A stretch of 7,511 bases of DNA, from contig CALWMT010000125.1 in the NCBI GenBank assembly GCA_944382045.1, forward strand, positions 1 to 7,511, in the 5' to 3' direction. The notes under the pieces are model-generated. The model saw nothing but the letters and a program-made list of their open reading frames with translations. It had not been told where the DNA came from and made no database searches. This document shows positions 1 to 5,258 of this stretch, one piece after another (positions within the stretch are counted from its first letter, which is position 1; every line of letters begins with the position of its first letter). The stretch is from an uncultured Enterocloster sp. GTDB taxonomy: Bacteria; Bacillota; Clostridia; Lachnospirales; Lachnospiraceae. A program made the position numbers and the translations under genes.

Positions 1-1
1 C

Positions 2-76
2 CGGAGCTTCGGCACCTTCAAGATCAAGGACAATATGGTGCAGCTGCGGCAGAGCTGCGAGGGAAAGCAGGGCTGA
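2..76 (+). CDS. C-terminal fragment of an unidentified protein
   Basis: An open frame enters from the left edge and stops at TGA (74-76). The 24 visible residues end in FGTFKIKDNMVQLRQSCEGKQG, a mixed soluble-looking sequence that reads like real protein. I do not recognise the family. It would be convergent with sigE, with 26 nt between the two stop codons. The other frames of this stretch, including one on the minus strand, are also open over this short length, so coding status is not certain. No function is proposed. Confidence 0.4.
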   Translation, partial: RSFGTFKIKDNMVQLRQSCEGKQG

Positions 77-92
77 CACAGGCCAGCCCTGC
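67..92. terminator. Stem-loop between convergent genes
   Basis: GCAGGGCTG (67-75) pairs perfectly with CAGCCCTGC (84-92) around an 8-nt loop. The stem contains the stop codon of the plus-strand fragment and lies just beyond the end of sigE. On the minus strand it is followed by only TTT, and on the plus strand by no T run, so it is a weak candidate for a shared terminator. It could equally be an RNA-stabilising hairpin. Confidence 0.35.
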
Positions 93-102
93 GCCTATGC
101 GC

Positions 103-843
103 CTACTCAAACCGCACAATCTCCTTTTTCAGCCGCTTCATAATCTTTTTCTCCAGGCGTGAGATATAGGATTGGGAAATACCCAAGAGATCCGCTACCT
201 CCTTTTGGGTCATCTCCTCCCCCTCCTCATTGTTCAATCCATAGCGGAGCTCCACAATCCGGCGCTCCCTTGGATTCAGCCGGCTGATGGCGTGGTTCAG
301 CAGATCCTTTTCAATCTCATCCTCAATATCGTGGTAAATCACATCCTCATCCGTTCCCAGGATATCCGAGAGAAGCAGCTCATTTCCATCCCAATCCACA
401 TTCAGCTGCTCGTCAATGGAGACCTCCAGCCTTGTCTTGCTGTTGCGCCGCAGATACATGAGGATCTCATTCTCGATGCATCGGGAGGCGTAGGTCGCCA
501 GCTTAATATTTTTGTCCGGCTTAAAGGTATTGATCGCCTTAATCAGGCCAATTGTCCCTATGGAGATTAAATCCTCCACTCCCACGCTGGTATTGTCGAA
601 TTTCTTTGCTATGTATACAACCAGCCGCAGGTTGTGCTCGATGAGGGATGATCGGGCATTTTTATCCTCCTCACTGCCTAAAAGACCGATCATCCGGCTC
701 TCCTCCTCCGCCTCCAGGGGCGGCGGCAGAATATCCGCTCCCCCTATGTAGTGGACCTCTCCCTGGCTTGGAAACAGCATAGCCCGAAAAGACGCGGCGG
801 TCTTGAGCTGAAAACGGCTTGGTATGGAAACTTTTATGATCAT
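103..843 (-). CDS. sigE: RNA polymerase sporulation sigma factor SigE (pro-sigma-E)
   Basis: Early mother-cell sigma factor of sporulation, made as an inactive membrane-bound precursor and activated by SpoIIGA cleavage. The 246 residues align from memory with B. subtilis SigE over almost the whole length. A pro-sequence of about 31 residues ends at HYIGG, where the B. subtilis protein has YYIGG at its cleavage site. Region 2 lies at about 71-135 (NLRLVVYIAKKF, EDLISIGTIGLIKA, ATYASRCIENEILMYLRR). Region 4 lies at about 185-245, with the helix-turn-helix TQKEVADLLGISQSYISRLE at 212-231. The ATG at 843 has a perfect AGGAGG (857-852) 8 nt upstream, which fixes the start. The pro-sequence differs strongly from that of B. 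subtilis while the mature protein is highly conserved. It sits directly downstream of spoIIGA and is presumably transcribed from the spoIIG promoter near 1738-1803. Confidence 0.97.
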   Translation of the reverse strand: MIIKVSIPSRFQLKTAASFRAMLFPSQGEVHYIGGADILPPPLEAEEESRMIGLLGSEEDKNARSSLIEHNLRLVVYIAKKFDNTSVGVEDLISIGTIGLIKAINTFKPDKNIKLATYASRCIENEILMYLRRNSKTRLEVSIDEQLNVDWDGNELLLSDILGTDEDVIYHDIEDEIEKDLLNHAISRLNPRERRIVELRYGLNNEEGEEMTQKEVADLLGISQSYISRLEKKIMKRLKKEIVRFE

Positions 844-1672
844 GAAAATGTCCTCCTGAAAATGTGTGCTGCCTGTCCTGAGGAATGCTCTGTATCAATA
901 TGCAGTATTCCCTGTTCGGTGATAGCGGGCGCTTTGAGACCGCCACAAGGGGGTGCTCCACGCGCCAGCTCTTTTTCTCCAGCCTCACCTCCATTGCATC
1001 AATAAACACAGCGGGGAGCATGCCCTGCCCGCCTACTGACTGATACGGGACAAAAATCACACCGTCCACCCTGGGACAAAGCCGCTCCATCAGCTCTGCC
1101 TCCGCCACATGGACCGGGCGGCCGCTCACTGGCTCCCGAAGCCGGTTTCCCGTATCAATCAGTCCCTGGACCTCCTCCCTTCTGCCCTCGGCCTGGAGAA
1201 TCACCTGGCACAGGTCTCTGCGGTGGTCCATATCACGGACCATCTGGCTGATCAACCCGAAAAATCCAAAAACGCCCGCTGCGCCTCCGGCTGCCAAAAG
1301 GATCCAGAGCAAAAAGGAGGATGCTCTCCCTGCATTCAGCGTCTCCCGCAGTGCAAGCATCACTCCCGCCAGCACCACAGAAATCAGGTACATGCAGCCA
1401 ACGGCTTTGGCAGCTTCCCTGATACTATGTACAGGATAGGCTGCCGCCGCCATGAGTCCGCTCACTGGGACATAGGTGATAAACGCCGCCAGCACCGTGC
1501 TCCCCTGCCAAAAAAGTGCGGCCAGAGACCAGGCGCCGCCCAGCAGGGCTCCCGCCAGGAGACGGATTCTTCTGGTTCTGTATCCCAGAAGGCGGCCCGC
1601 TGCCGCCAGAACCAGAAGATCCATCAGCACATTTACCGCAAATACCTGGTCAATGTACACCGTATACGTCAT
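671..1672 (-). CDS. spoIIGA: Sporulation sigma-E processing peptidase SpoIIGA (3' end irregular)
   Basis: Membrane aspartic protease of the mother cell that cleaves pro-sigma-E after the forespore signal SpoIIR. From ATG 1672 it begins MTYTVYIDQVFAVNVLMD, the usual family start, followed by about five hydrophobic segments up to residue 144. The soluble part carries the catalytic GLIDTGN motif (Asp at about 173) and the C-terminal HPLVAVSKRPLSPNREYCIL block. GTG codons at 1711 and 1705 would add 13 or 11 residues; they are closer to the strong GGGAGG, but the extension looks unlike the family. ATG 1672 has only a weak G-rich site and overlaps a leader ORF. Homologs end about 15-20 residues after the REY block, which here falls at the sigE start. 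Instead this frame continues 173 nt inside sigE, adding about 57 residues of Gly/Pro/His-rich sequence unlike the family. The -1 frame stops at 840 in an ATGA overlap with sigE, so a 1-base frameshift near 860-900 is likely. Identity is sure; the C-terminus is not. Confidence 0.9.
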   Translation of the reverse strand: MTYTVYIDQVFAVNVLMDLLVLAAAGRLLGYRTRRIRLLAGALLGGAWSLAALFWQGSTVLAAFITYVPVSGLMAAAAYPVHSIREAAKAVGCMYLISVVLAGVMLALRETLNAGRASSFLLWILLAAGGAAGVFGFFGLISQMVRDMDHRRDLCQVILQAEGRREEVQGLIDTGNRLREPVSGRPVHVAEAELMERLCPRVDGVIFVPYQSVGGQGMLPAVFIDAMEVRLEKKSWRVEHPLVAVSKRPLSPNREYCILIQSIPQDRQHTFSGGHFHDHKSFHTKPFSAQDRRVFSGYAVSKPGRGPLHRGSGYSAAAPGGGGGEPDDRSFRQ

Positions 1673-1701
1673 GCCCCCGGCAGGCAGGCTGTCTGCTCCA
1701 T
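1669..1701 (-). CDS. Putative 10-residue leader ORF upstream of spoIIGA
   Basis: ATG at 1701 opens a frame encoding MEQTACLPGA and stops at TGA (1671-1669). That stop overlaps the spoIIGA ATG at 1672 as ATGA. The GGGAGG at 1716-1711 lies 9 nt upstream, a good position for this ATG and better than anything preceding ATG 1672. It may therefore serve to deliver ribosomes to spoIIGA by translational coupling. The alternative is that this strong site serves an in-frame GTG at 1705 (spacing 5 nt) as the true spoIIGA start, in which case the mini-ORF is accidental. Seen: the ATG, stop, overlap and ribosome site. Inferred: that it is translated. Confidence 0.35.
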   Translation of the reverse strand: MEQTACLPGA

Positions 1702-1737
1702 GCACACCCACCTCCCTCTTTGGACTGCCTGAAATTC

Positions 1738-1803
1738 ATTATAGAAGCTTTTTTCTGCGGATACCGTCGAATAAGCAGAGAAGAGACAGAAAATATTTCG
1801 ACA
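1738..1803 (-). promoter_or_regulatory. spoIIG-type promoter with Spo0A boxes
   Basis: On the minus strand a perfect TATAAT (1743-1738) lies about 36 nt before the leader ORF. Exactly 22 bp upstream is TTCGAC (1771-1766), which acts as a -35-like element and is part of a 6/7 match to the 0A box TTCGACA. A perfect TGTCGAA box lies at 1803-1797, about 70 bp before the expected start of transcription near 1731. The B. subtilis spoIIG promoter is known for a 22-bp spacing between -35 and -10 with Spo0A bound next to the -35 region and sigma-A polymerase; the layout here matches. It should switch on spoIIGA and sigE at sporulation onset. Confidence 0.8.
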
Positions 1804-1843
1804 GAAAGAGACCTTTTCCAAAAATGCCAAACGGACAGGCTGC

Positions 1844-1895
1844 AAAAAAGCCGCCGTCCCGTGCATGCAAGGCTGCATGCGCCAGTCCGGCGGCT
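1844..1895 (-). terminator. Intrinsic terminator of the yhcH-like gene
   Basis: On the minus strand GCCGCCG at the base pairs with CGGCGGC (8 bp, 1895-1888 with 1856-1849), then after a mismatched segment an upper stem of about 8 bp (1882-1875 with 1868-1861) closes a 6-nt loop. The base is followed directly by TTTTTT (1849-1844). It lies 54 nt past the stop at 1949 and insulates the spoIIG promoter from upstream transcription. Confidence 0.85.
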
Positions 1896-1948
1896 CATTT
1901 CTTCATGGACCGCTTCCCTCAGAAGCGCTTTCCATCTGCTGTCCTATC

Positions 1949-2413
1949 CTAGTCCTCTTTAATCTTTACAATAATCTTCTTAATCGGTGCAGGCTCCCCA
2001 TTGGCTGCCTTCGGCTTATGGGCATCCCAGGGATTAAAGATCAGATACTGATCCGCACCTGTGACAATCTGAAGGCCTGGAGTTGTATTCTCAAAGAACA
2101 CCACATCCTTGTCCGGATTGTAGGGGGTTTTCACCGTCATCTCGTGAACCGGTGCATACGTCATAATCTCGCTTCCCTCAATCACGTACTGGATATCGGT
2201 ATAGTGCTCATGCGCCTCGTACTTAGCTTCCTCCCAGGGAATCGTGGTATAGGCGGTTACATTGGCATATACATTCTTCCCATCAATCTCATACTTGCCC
2301 GGCTCCAGCGCCTTGAGGTCCGTATTCTGCAAAAAATCCACTGCCTTGGCATATCTGCCCTCAATTCCCAGGCTTCTGTAAAAATCCAGGTTCTTCTTCT
2401 CGTCAAAAATCAT
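1949..2413 (-). CDS. YhcH/YjgK/YiaL family protein (possible sialic acid anomerase)
   Basis: The 154-residue protein matches the length and motifs of the YhcH/YjgK/YiaL (DUF386) cupin-fold family. The core EAHEHYTDIQYVIEG (66-80) and the later FNPWDAHKPK (126-135) are family signatures, with histidines and acidic residues that in this family bind a metal. E. coli YhcH (NanQ) speeds the interconversion of N-acetylneuraminate anomers, and another relative is the EbgC subunit of evolved beta-galactosidase. The exact sugar cannot be told here, since no sialic acid or galactoside genes are adjacent. The protein is probably cytosolic, as no signal peptide is seen. ATG 2413 is preceded by AAAGGAGAT at good spacing. 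The gene appears to stand alone, with its own promoter at 2499-2528 and a strong terminator at 1844-1895. Confidence 0.9.
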   Translation of the reverse strand: MIFDEKKNLDFYRSLGIEGRYAKAVDFLQNTDLKALEPGKYEIDGKNVYANVTAYTTIPWEEAKYEAHEHYTDIQYVIEGSEIMTYAPVHEMTVKTPYNPDKDVVFFENTTPGLQIVTGADQYLIFNPWDAHKPKAANGEPAPIKKIIVKIKED

Positions 2414-2457
2414 ACTGCCATCTCCTTTGTCTCAGGTATATTCTGTGGGAACGGACA

Positions 2458-2485
2458 CCGCCGGGCATTCGCTGCTGCCGGGCGG
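2458..2485 (-). other. Stem-loop in the yhcH-like leader
   Basis: CCGCC and GGCA (2458-2462, 2464-2467) pair with TGCC and GGCGG (2476-2479, 2481-2485), interrupted by one G-G mismatch and closed by an 8-nt loop. It lies between the 2499-2528 promoter and the yhcH-like start. There is no T run after it on the minus strand, so it is a poor terminator for the hydrolase gene upstream. It may be a leader structure. Confidence 0.4.
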
Positions 2486-2498
2486 ATCCGCTGCCTTT

Positions 2499-2528
2499 AT
2501 TATACACCCGATCTAAAAGAAAGCTCAA
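2499..2528 (-). promoter_or_regulatory. Sigma-A-type promoter for the yhcH-like gene
   Basis: TTGAGC (2528-2523) and a perfect TATAAT (2504-2499) are separated by 18 bp on the minus strand. The -35 starts only 3 nt beyond the stop codon of the wall hydrolase gene. Transcription would start near 2492 and give a leader of about 80 nt containing the 2458-2485 hairpin. Confidence 0.65.
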
Positions 2529-2531
2529 TCA

Positions 2532-3332
2532 CTACTTGAAAAATTCGTGGCCGTCATGGGCAAATAAATAGGTGAGCTGACTGTCAAACCAGGAGGCTCT
2601 TCCGCCAGCTCCCCTGCGGTTCATAAAATACAGGGCGCCGTTGGAATAGTCCTCTCCTGCCAGGGCCCGGTCCACGCAGGCCGCTGTCTCCGCTGTCGCT
2701 GTGACGGAGTGGATCTTCCCTGTGGATACCGGCTGAAACTGCGATGGCTGATACACCACCTCCTGCACGGTGTCAGGAAACCTATCGTCCAAAACCCGGT
2801 TGATGATCACATTTGCCACCAGGATCTTTCCCTTCTCATCACAGCCGCCGGCCTCTGCCTGGACAATCCTTAGGAGGGTCTGATAATCCGCATCTGACAC
2901 ATGAATCCTTCTCGCGGCTGCCCTTGCCTCCCGCTCCTCCTTCTCCTTAGCAATCTGCTCTCTGAGAATTTCCAGCTGGGCATGGGACCAGGATCTTCTT
3001 CTCTTGGTGCTCTCTACCTCCTTGGCCAGCAGGGTTCCCGCCAGCTTCTGGCTCTGGCTTCCTGTATTTAACAAACCAAACTGTATTTTCGCTTCTGTAA
3101 CCGGAATACTTCCCTCCGACTTCTCCTTCACTGTCTCCAGCCGAGTCTGAGGCTCCAAGGGAGCCGCCAGAACACTGCCATTTCTGCCGGCAGGGCTGTT
3201 GAAGCACACCACCGCAGCGGCAGCCGCAAGAACCACCGCAGCCAGAACAGAGGACGGGCGGACCCGCTCTGCTGCCTTAGCCGCCAGCAGTCTGACAGAA
3301 GAAAGAAGGGCTCGAAGAAATGACCGTATCAT
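2532..3332 (-). CDS. Membrane-anchored cell wall hydrolase, SleB/CwlJ family
   Basis: Predicted peptidoglycan hydrolase with a C-terminal Hydrolase_2 (SleB/CwlJ) domain. From ATG 3332 it has 266 residues. A short Arg-containing N-terminus precedes one hydrophobic segment (about 27-44), then a linker with an acidic/basic, probably helical stretch (about 117-143), then the catalytic domain from about 148 to the end. LLRIVQAEAGG aligns with the SleB segment whose Glu is catalytic (here Glu at about 160), followed by KILVANVIINRVLDDRFPDT and the terminal GALYFMNRR. SleB and CwlJ degrade spore cortex at germination, but related proteins in Clostridia also act in vegetative wall turnover. The vegetative-type promoter and missing peptidoglycan-binding domain favour no single role. 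A GTG at 3344 would add four residues, but GAGAGGAG lies too close to it; ATG 3332 has that site 11 nt upstream. No clear terminator follows. Confidence 0.88.
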   Translation of the reverse strand: MIRSFLRALLSSVRLLAAKAAERVRPSSVLAAVVLAAAAAVVCFNSPAGRNGSVLAAPLEPQTRLETVKEKSEGSIPVTEAKIQFGLLNTGSQSQKLAGTLLAKEVESTKRRRSWSHAQLEILREQIAKEKEEREARAAARRIHVSDADYQTLLRIVQAEAGGCDEKGKILVANVIINRVLDDRFPDTVQEVVYQPSQFQPVSTGKIHSVTATAETAACVDRALAGEDYSNGALYFMNRRGAGGRASWFDSQLTYLFAHDGHEFFK

Positions 3333-3383
3333 ATCTGCACACACTCCTCTCCCACTTTTGCTGCATTTCTGGGATGTGTGGTA

Positions 3384-3412
3384 ATTATATGGGATTTGAA
3401 TTTTTAAGTCAA
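3384..3412 (-). promoter_or_regulatory. Sigma-A promoter for the wall hydrolase gene
   Basis: TTGACT (3412-3407) and a perfect TATAAT (3389-3384) are spaced by exactly 17 bp on the minus strand, near consensus for the housekeeping sigma factor. The leader to ATG 3332 would be about 45 nt. This suggests expression in growing cells rather than only under a sporulation sigma factor. Confidence 0.8.
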
Positions 3413-3660
3413 TGGAAATTTAACATTTCTGTCATATTTTATTATCGACTTGTAACAATTTAAACATCTTTTGTGCTCTATGCATAATTTTAATGTGAGA
3501 TATACAAAATTTATATTCATATTTACAGCTCATTTTTTACGCTACAGTTACATTATTGTTAAGTATTAATTTCAAATATTTCATTTTTACTTTCCCATAT
3601 TTATTTTATGTAAACTAAATTTGTTCTTTTTCCTCCATTCTGCCATTGTCGAAAAATATC
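3413..3660. other. AT-rich intergenic spacer without genes
   Basis: About 250 nt of strongly AT-rich sequence between the hydrolase promoter and the hairpins after the mgtC-like gene, in sharp contrast with the GC-rich genes on both sides. I find no convincing ORF with a ribosome site, no long direct repeat and no RNA gene I can recognise. Upstream-element (UP-like) A/T tracts next to the promoter at 3384-3412 are possible. Confidence 0.6.
3647..3653 (+). promoter_or_regulatory. Isolated Spo0A-box match
   Basis: TGTCGAA, within TTGTCGAAAAA, matches the 0A box perfectly. It lies about 235 nt upstream of the hydrolase -35 and next to a terminator-like hairpin, with no promoter close by. A 7-bp match in AT-rich DNA can occur by chance, so functional status is doubtful. 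Confidence 0.25.
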
Positions 3661-3683
3661 AAAAAATGGGATGATCCCCCACT
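3661..3683 (-). terminator. Distal intrinsic terminator of the ugp-like/mgtC operon
   Basis: On the minus strand AGTGGG (3683-3678) pairs with CCCATT (3670-3665, one G-T wobble) around a 7-nt loop. It is followed by TTTTGATATTTTTC, giving a U-rich tail. It is about 140 nt past the stop of the mgtC-like gene and may act as a backup for the hairpin at 3750-3793. Confidence 0.5.
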
Positions 3684-3723
3684 TTTCTAATTTTCGTCTC
3701 TGCACGCCCCCGCAGAAGCGCCT

Positions 3724-3793
3724 CCGGCCTTCCCCAGTGCATAACAAAGAGGCCGGAATCGGCTGATGCTTTCGCACACAGTCAATTCCGGCC
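3724..3793 (-). terminator. Hairpin cluster after the mgtC-like gene
   Basis: On the minus strand GGCCGGAAT (3793-3785) pairs with ATTCCGGCC (3759-3751), a perfect 9-bp stem followed by TCTTTGTT, a moderate terminator tail. The second arm, read as ATTCCGGCCT, can instead pair through 7 bp with AGGCCGG (3730-3724), so two exclusive structures are possible. The first hairpin starts 32 nt past the stop of the mgtC-like gene. Confidence 0.6.
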
Positions 3794-3824
3794 CCACAGC
3801 CGCTGCCGGCGCCTCAAAACGCGC

Positions 3825-4508
3825 TCAGCCAGATATAGAATGAATCCTCGGGTCCTTGGCCCAGGCATTCAAAAGAGCCTGCTTTTCATATCCCGGCGGA
3901 TAGAGGAGCTCCAGCTCAATCTTTGTGTTTTCTTTCCCCTTGCTGACCTTCAGGCTCAGCAGCCTTACATGATCCTCTCCCAGCCGCTCCTGCAGCTCCT
4001 TGGATACATTTTCAAACTGGTCCGTGGCAAGCTTCATGTATCCCCGGGTAGGCTCTGCGGATAAAAATCGAATTCTGTGCAGGAGCACCTGGAGGATAAC
4101 CACCAGGAAGCCGGAGCTGATCCCGATAAAGTAGATGCCCGCTCCCAGGGCCATGCCCACGCCGGCCGTAGCCCAGATGCCCGCTGCAGTGGTCAGGCCG
4201 CTGACCGTGGCATTGTTCCGCACAAAGATGATGCCTGCTCCCAAAAAGCCAATCCCAGACACAATCTGGGCAGCCACACGGGACGCGTCATAATCGGGAA
4301 TGTCCCCGAATCCGTATTTTGATACAACCATCATCAGGGCGGCGCCGAGACCTACGATAGCGTGGGTCCGCATCCCCGCACTCTTGTCACGATTCTTGCG
4401 CTCGTGCCCGATCACTGCCCCGATTACTCCCCCAAGAAGAATCCGCAGAAACAATTCTATATTAAAGAGTATTCTGGGATCCTCCAAAAACGCATATAAT
4501 TCTGCCAA
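3825..4508 (-). CDS. MgtC/SapB family membrane protein
   Basis: The 227 residues match the MgtC/SapB family. The N-terminal part (about 15-145) has five hydrophobic segments with the conserved IGHERKNRDKSAGMRTHAIV, the block DASRVAAQIVSGIGFLGAGI, and VSGLTTAAGIWATAGVGMA. A soluble C-terminal domain (about 157-227) resembles the ACT-like tail of MgtC proteins. In Salmonella, MgtC is a virulence and low-magnesium survival factor that affects ATP synthase and phosphate uptake; the role of Firmicutes members is poorly known. The start is TTG 4508: an in-frame TGA at 4517-4515 rules out a longer form, no early ATG is in frame, and GGGAG lies 9 nt upstream. The gene begins 19 nt after the MBL-fold gene ends, so it is very probably the last gene of the ugp-like operon. 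Confidence 0.93.
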   Translation of the reverse strand: MAELYAFLEDPRILFNIELFLRILLGGVIGAVIGHERKNRDKSAGMRTHAIVGLGAALMMVVSKYGFGDIPDYDASRVAAQIVSGIGFLGAGIIFVRNNATVSGLTTAAGIWATAGVGMALGAGIYFIGISSGFLVVILQVLLHRIRFLSAEPTRGYMKLATDQFENVSKELQERLGEDHVRLLSLKVSKGKENTKIELELLYPPGYEKQALLNAWAKDPRIHSISG

Positions 4509-4527
4509 ACAGCCTCACTCCCATGCT

Positions 4528-5226
4528 CTATACTTCTGATTCCCCTGCAATCCGGAAGCCCTTTTCCTTAAGAAGCTCCTCACAGGGGCTGTCCAAGTGC
4601 ATACAGTATACCCTGCTTCTGTACTCCGGCGGAATCGCTGCCTCCAGCTTCCCATAAAAGCAATGGGAGGGATTGGGCGAATCATGGGTCGATGTGTCAT
4701 GATACAGGCGGGCAAGCTCTCCGGTGAGAAGCATCTCCCGGATTCCCTCCGGCAGCTCACAGGCATCCCCGCTGTAGTAGATGGTCTCCTCCCCGTCTGA
4801 CAGCAGATAGCCATAGCACTCCATGTTGTCCACGTGCCGCACCTTCACCGGGGCGGCGCGCAGTCCCGCTTCGTTTTCTCCCAGCTGGGTACTGTAGCAG
4901 TAGGCGTCTGTCTCCAGCCCCTCCAGAGCCAGAAGGCGGACCACCGTGTCCTCCGGGTGGATCACATTAATCCGTTTCTTGTGCAGACAATAGAAATAGG
5001 AAATCAGCGTTCCCAGGCTCCCCACGTGATCTGCGTGAAGGTGGGTGAGAATGACATACACATGATCCACTGCATCCAGGTCTATATGATGATAAAGAAA
5101 GTCAAAGGCCATCTCCCCGCAGTCCAGAAGATAGAGGCTCTTTTTGCAGAGCATGTAAGCGCCCGTATTGCCGTAAGGCGGGTAAAACGCGCTGCCTTTT
5201 CCTATAAAGTTCCATTTCACGGGCAA
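4528..5226 (-). CDS. MBL-fold metallo-hydrolase
   Basis: Metallo-beta-lactamase-fold hydrolase of 232 residues. The metal site is visible as THLHADHVGS (HxHxDH at 62-67), His131 in VRHVDN, Asp154 in YYSGDAC, and His210 in VYCMHLD, so the active site appears intact. The N-terminus (NFIGKGSAFYPPYGNTGAYM) and overall pattern resemble the RNase Z/PhnP-like branch, which cleaves phosphodiesters, rather than beta-lactamases; this is an inference from shape only. No signal peptide is seen. TTG 5226 and GTG 5220 are both possible starts: AAAAGGAGGAGGA (5240-5228) contains two overlapping GGAGG sites, one 5 nt before the TTG and one 8 nt before the GTG. The gene lies between the ugpE-like gene (32 nt) and the mgtC-like gene (19 nt), so a role linked to the transported substrate is possible. 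Confidence 0.88.
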   Translation of the reverse strand: MPVKWNFIGKGSAFYPPYGNTGAYMLCKKSLYLLDCGEMAFDFLYHHIDLDAVDHVYVILTHLHADHVGSLGTLISYFYCLHKKRINVIHPEDTVVRLLALEGLETDAYCYSTQLGENEAGLRAAPVKVRHVDNMECYGYLLSDGEETIYYSGDACELPEGIREMLLTGELARLYHDTSTHDSPNPSHCFYGKLEAAIPPEYRSRVYCMHLDSPCEELLKEKGFRIAGESEV

Positions 5227-5258
5227 ATCCTCCTCCTTTTATGTATGTTAAAATGGCA

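Noticed and set aside
1109..1732. Long plus-strand open frame opposite spoIIGA
   Set aside because: Composition rich in His, Gln, Arg and Cys with no family resemblance; it is the antisense shadow of the GC-rich spoIIGA gene.
1865..2539. 224-codon plus-strand open frame over the yhcH-like gene
   Set aside because: It covers the antisense of a well-conserved family gene plus its terminator and promoter; no ribosome site or domain supports it.
2947..3207. 86-codon minus-strand frame inside the wall hydrolase gene
   Set aside because: Out-of-frame reading of the linker of the hydrolase; the hydrolase frame carries the conserved domain.
3413..3660. AT-rich spacer as an insertion sequence remnant or origin
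   Set aside because: No inverted terminal repeats, target duplications, transposase fragments, DnaA-box cluster or repeated units were found.
3668..3678. Palindrome GGGAT-g-ATCCC as an operator
   Set aside because: It is better explained as part of the U-tailed terminator hairpin at 3661-3683.
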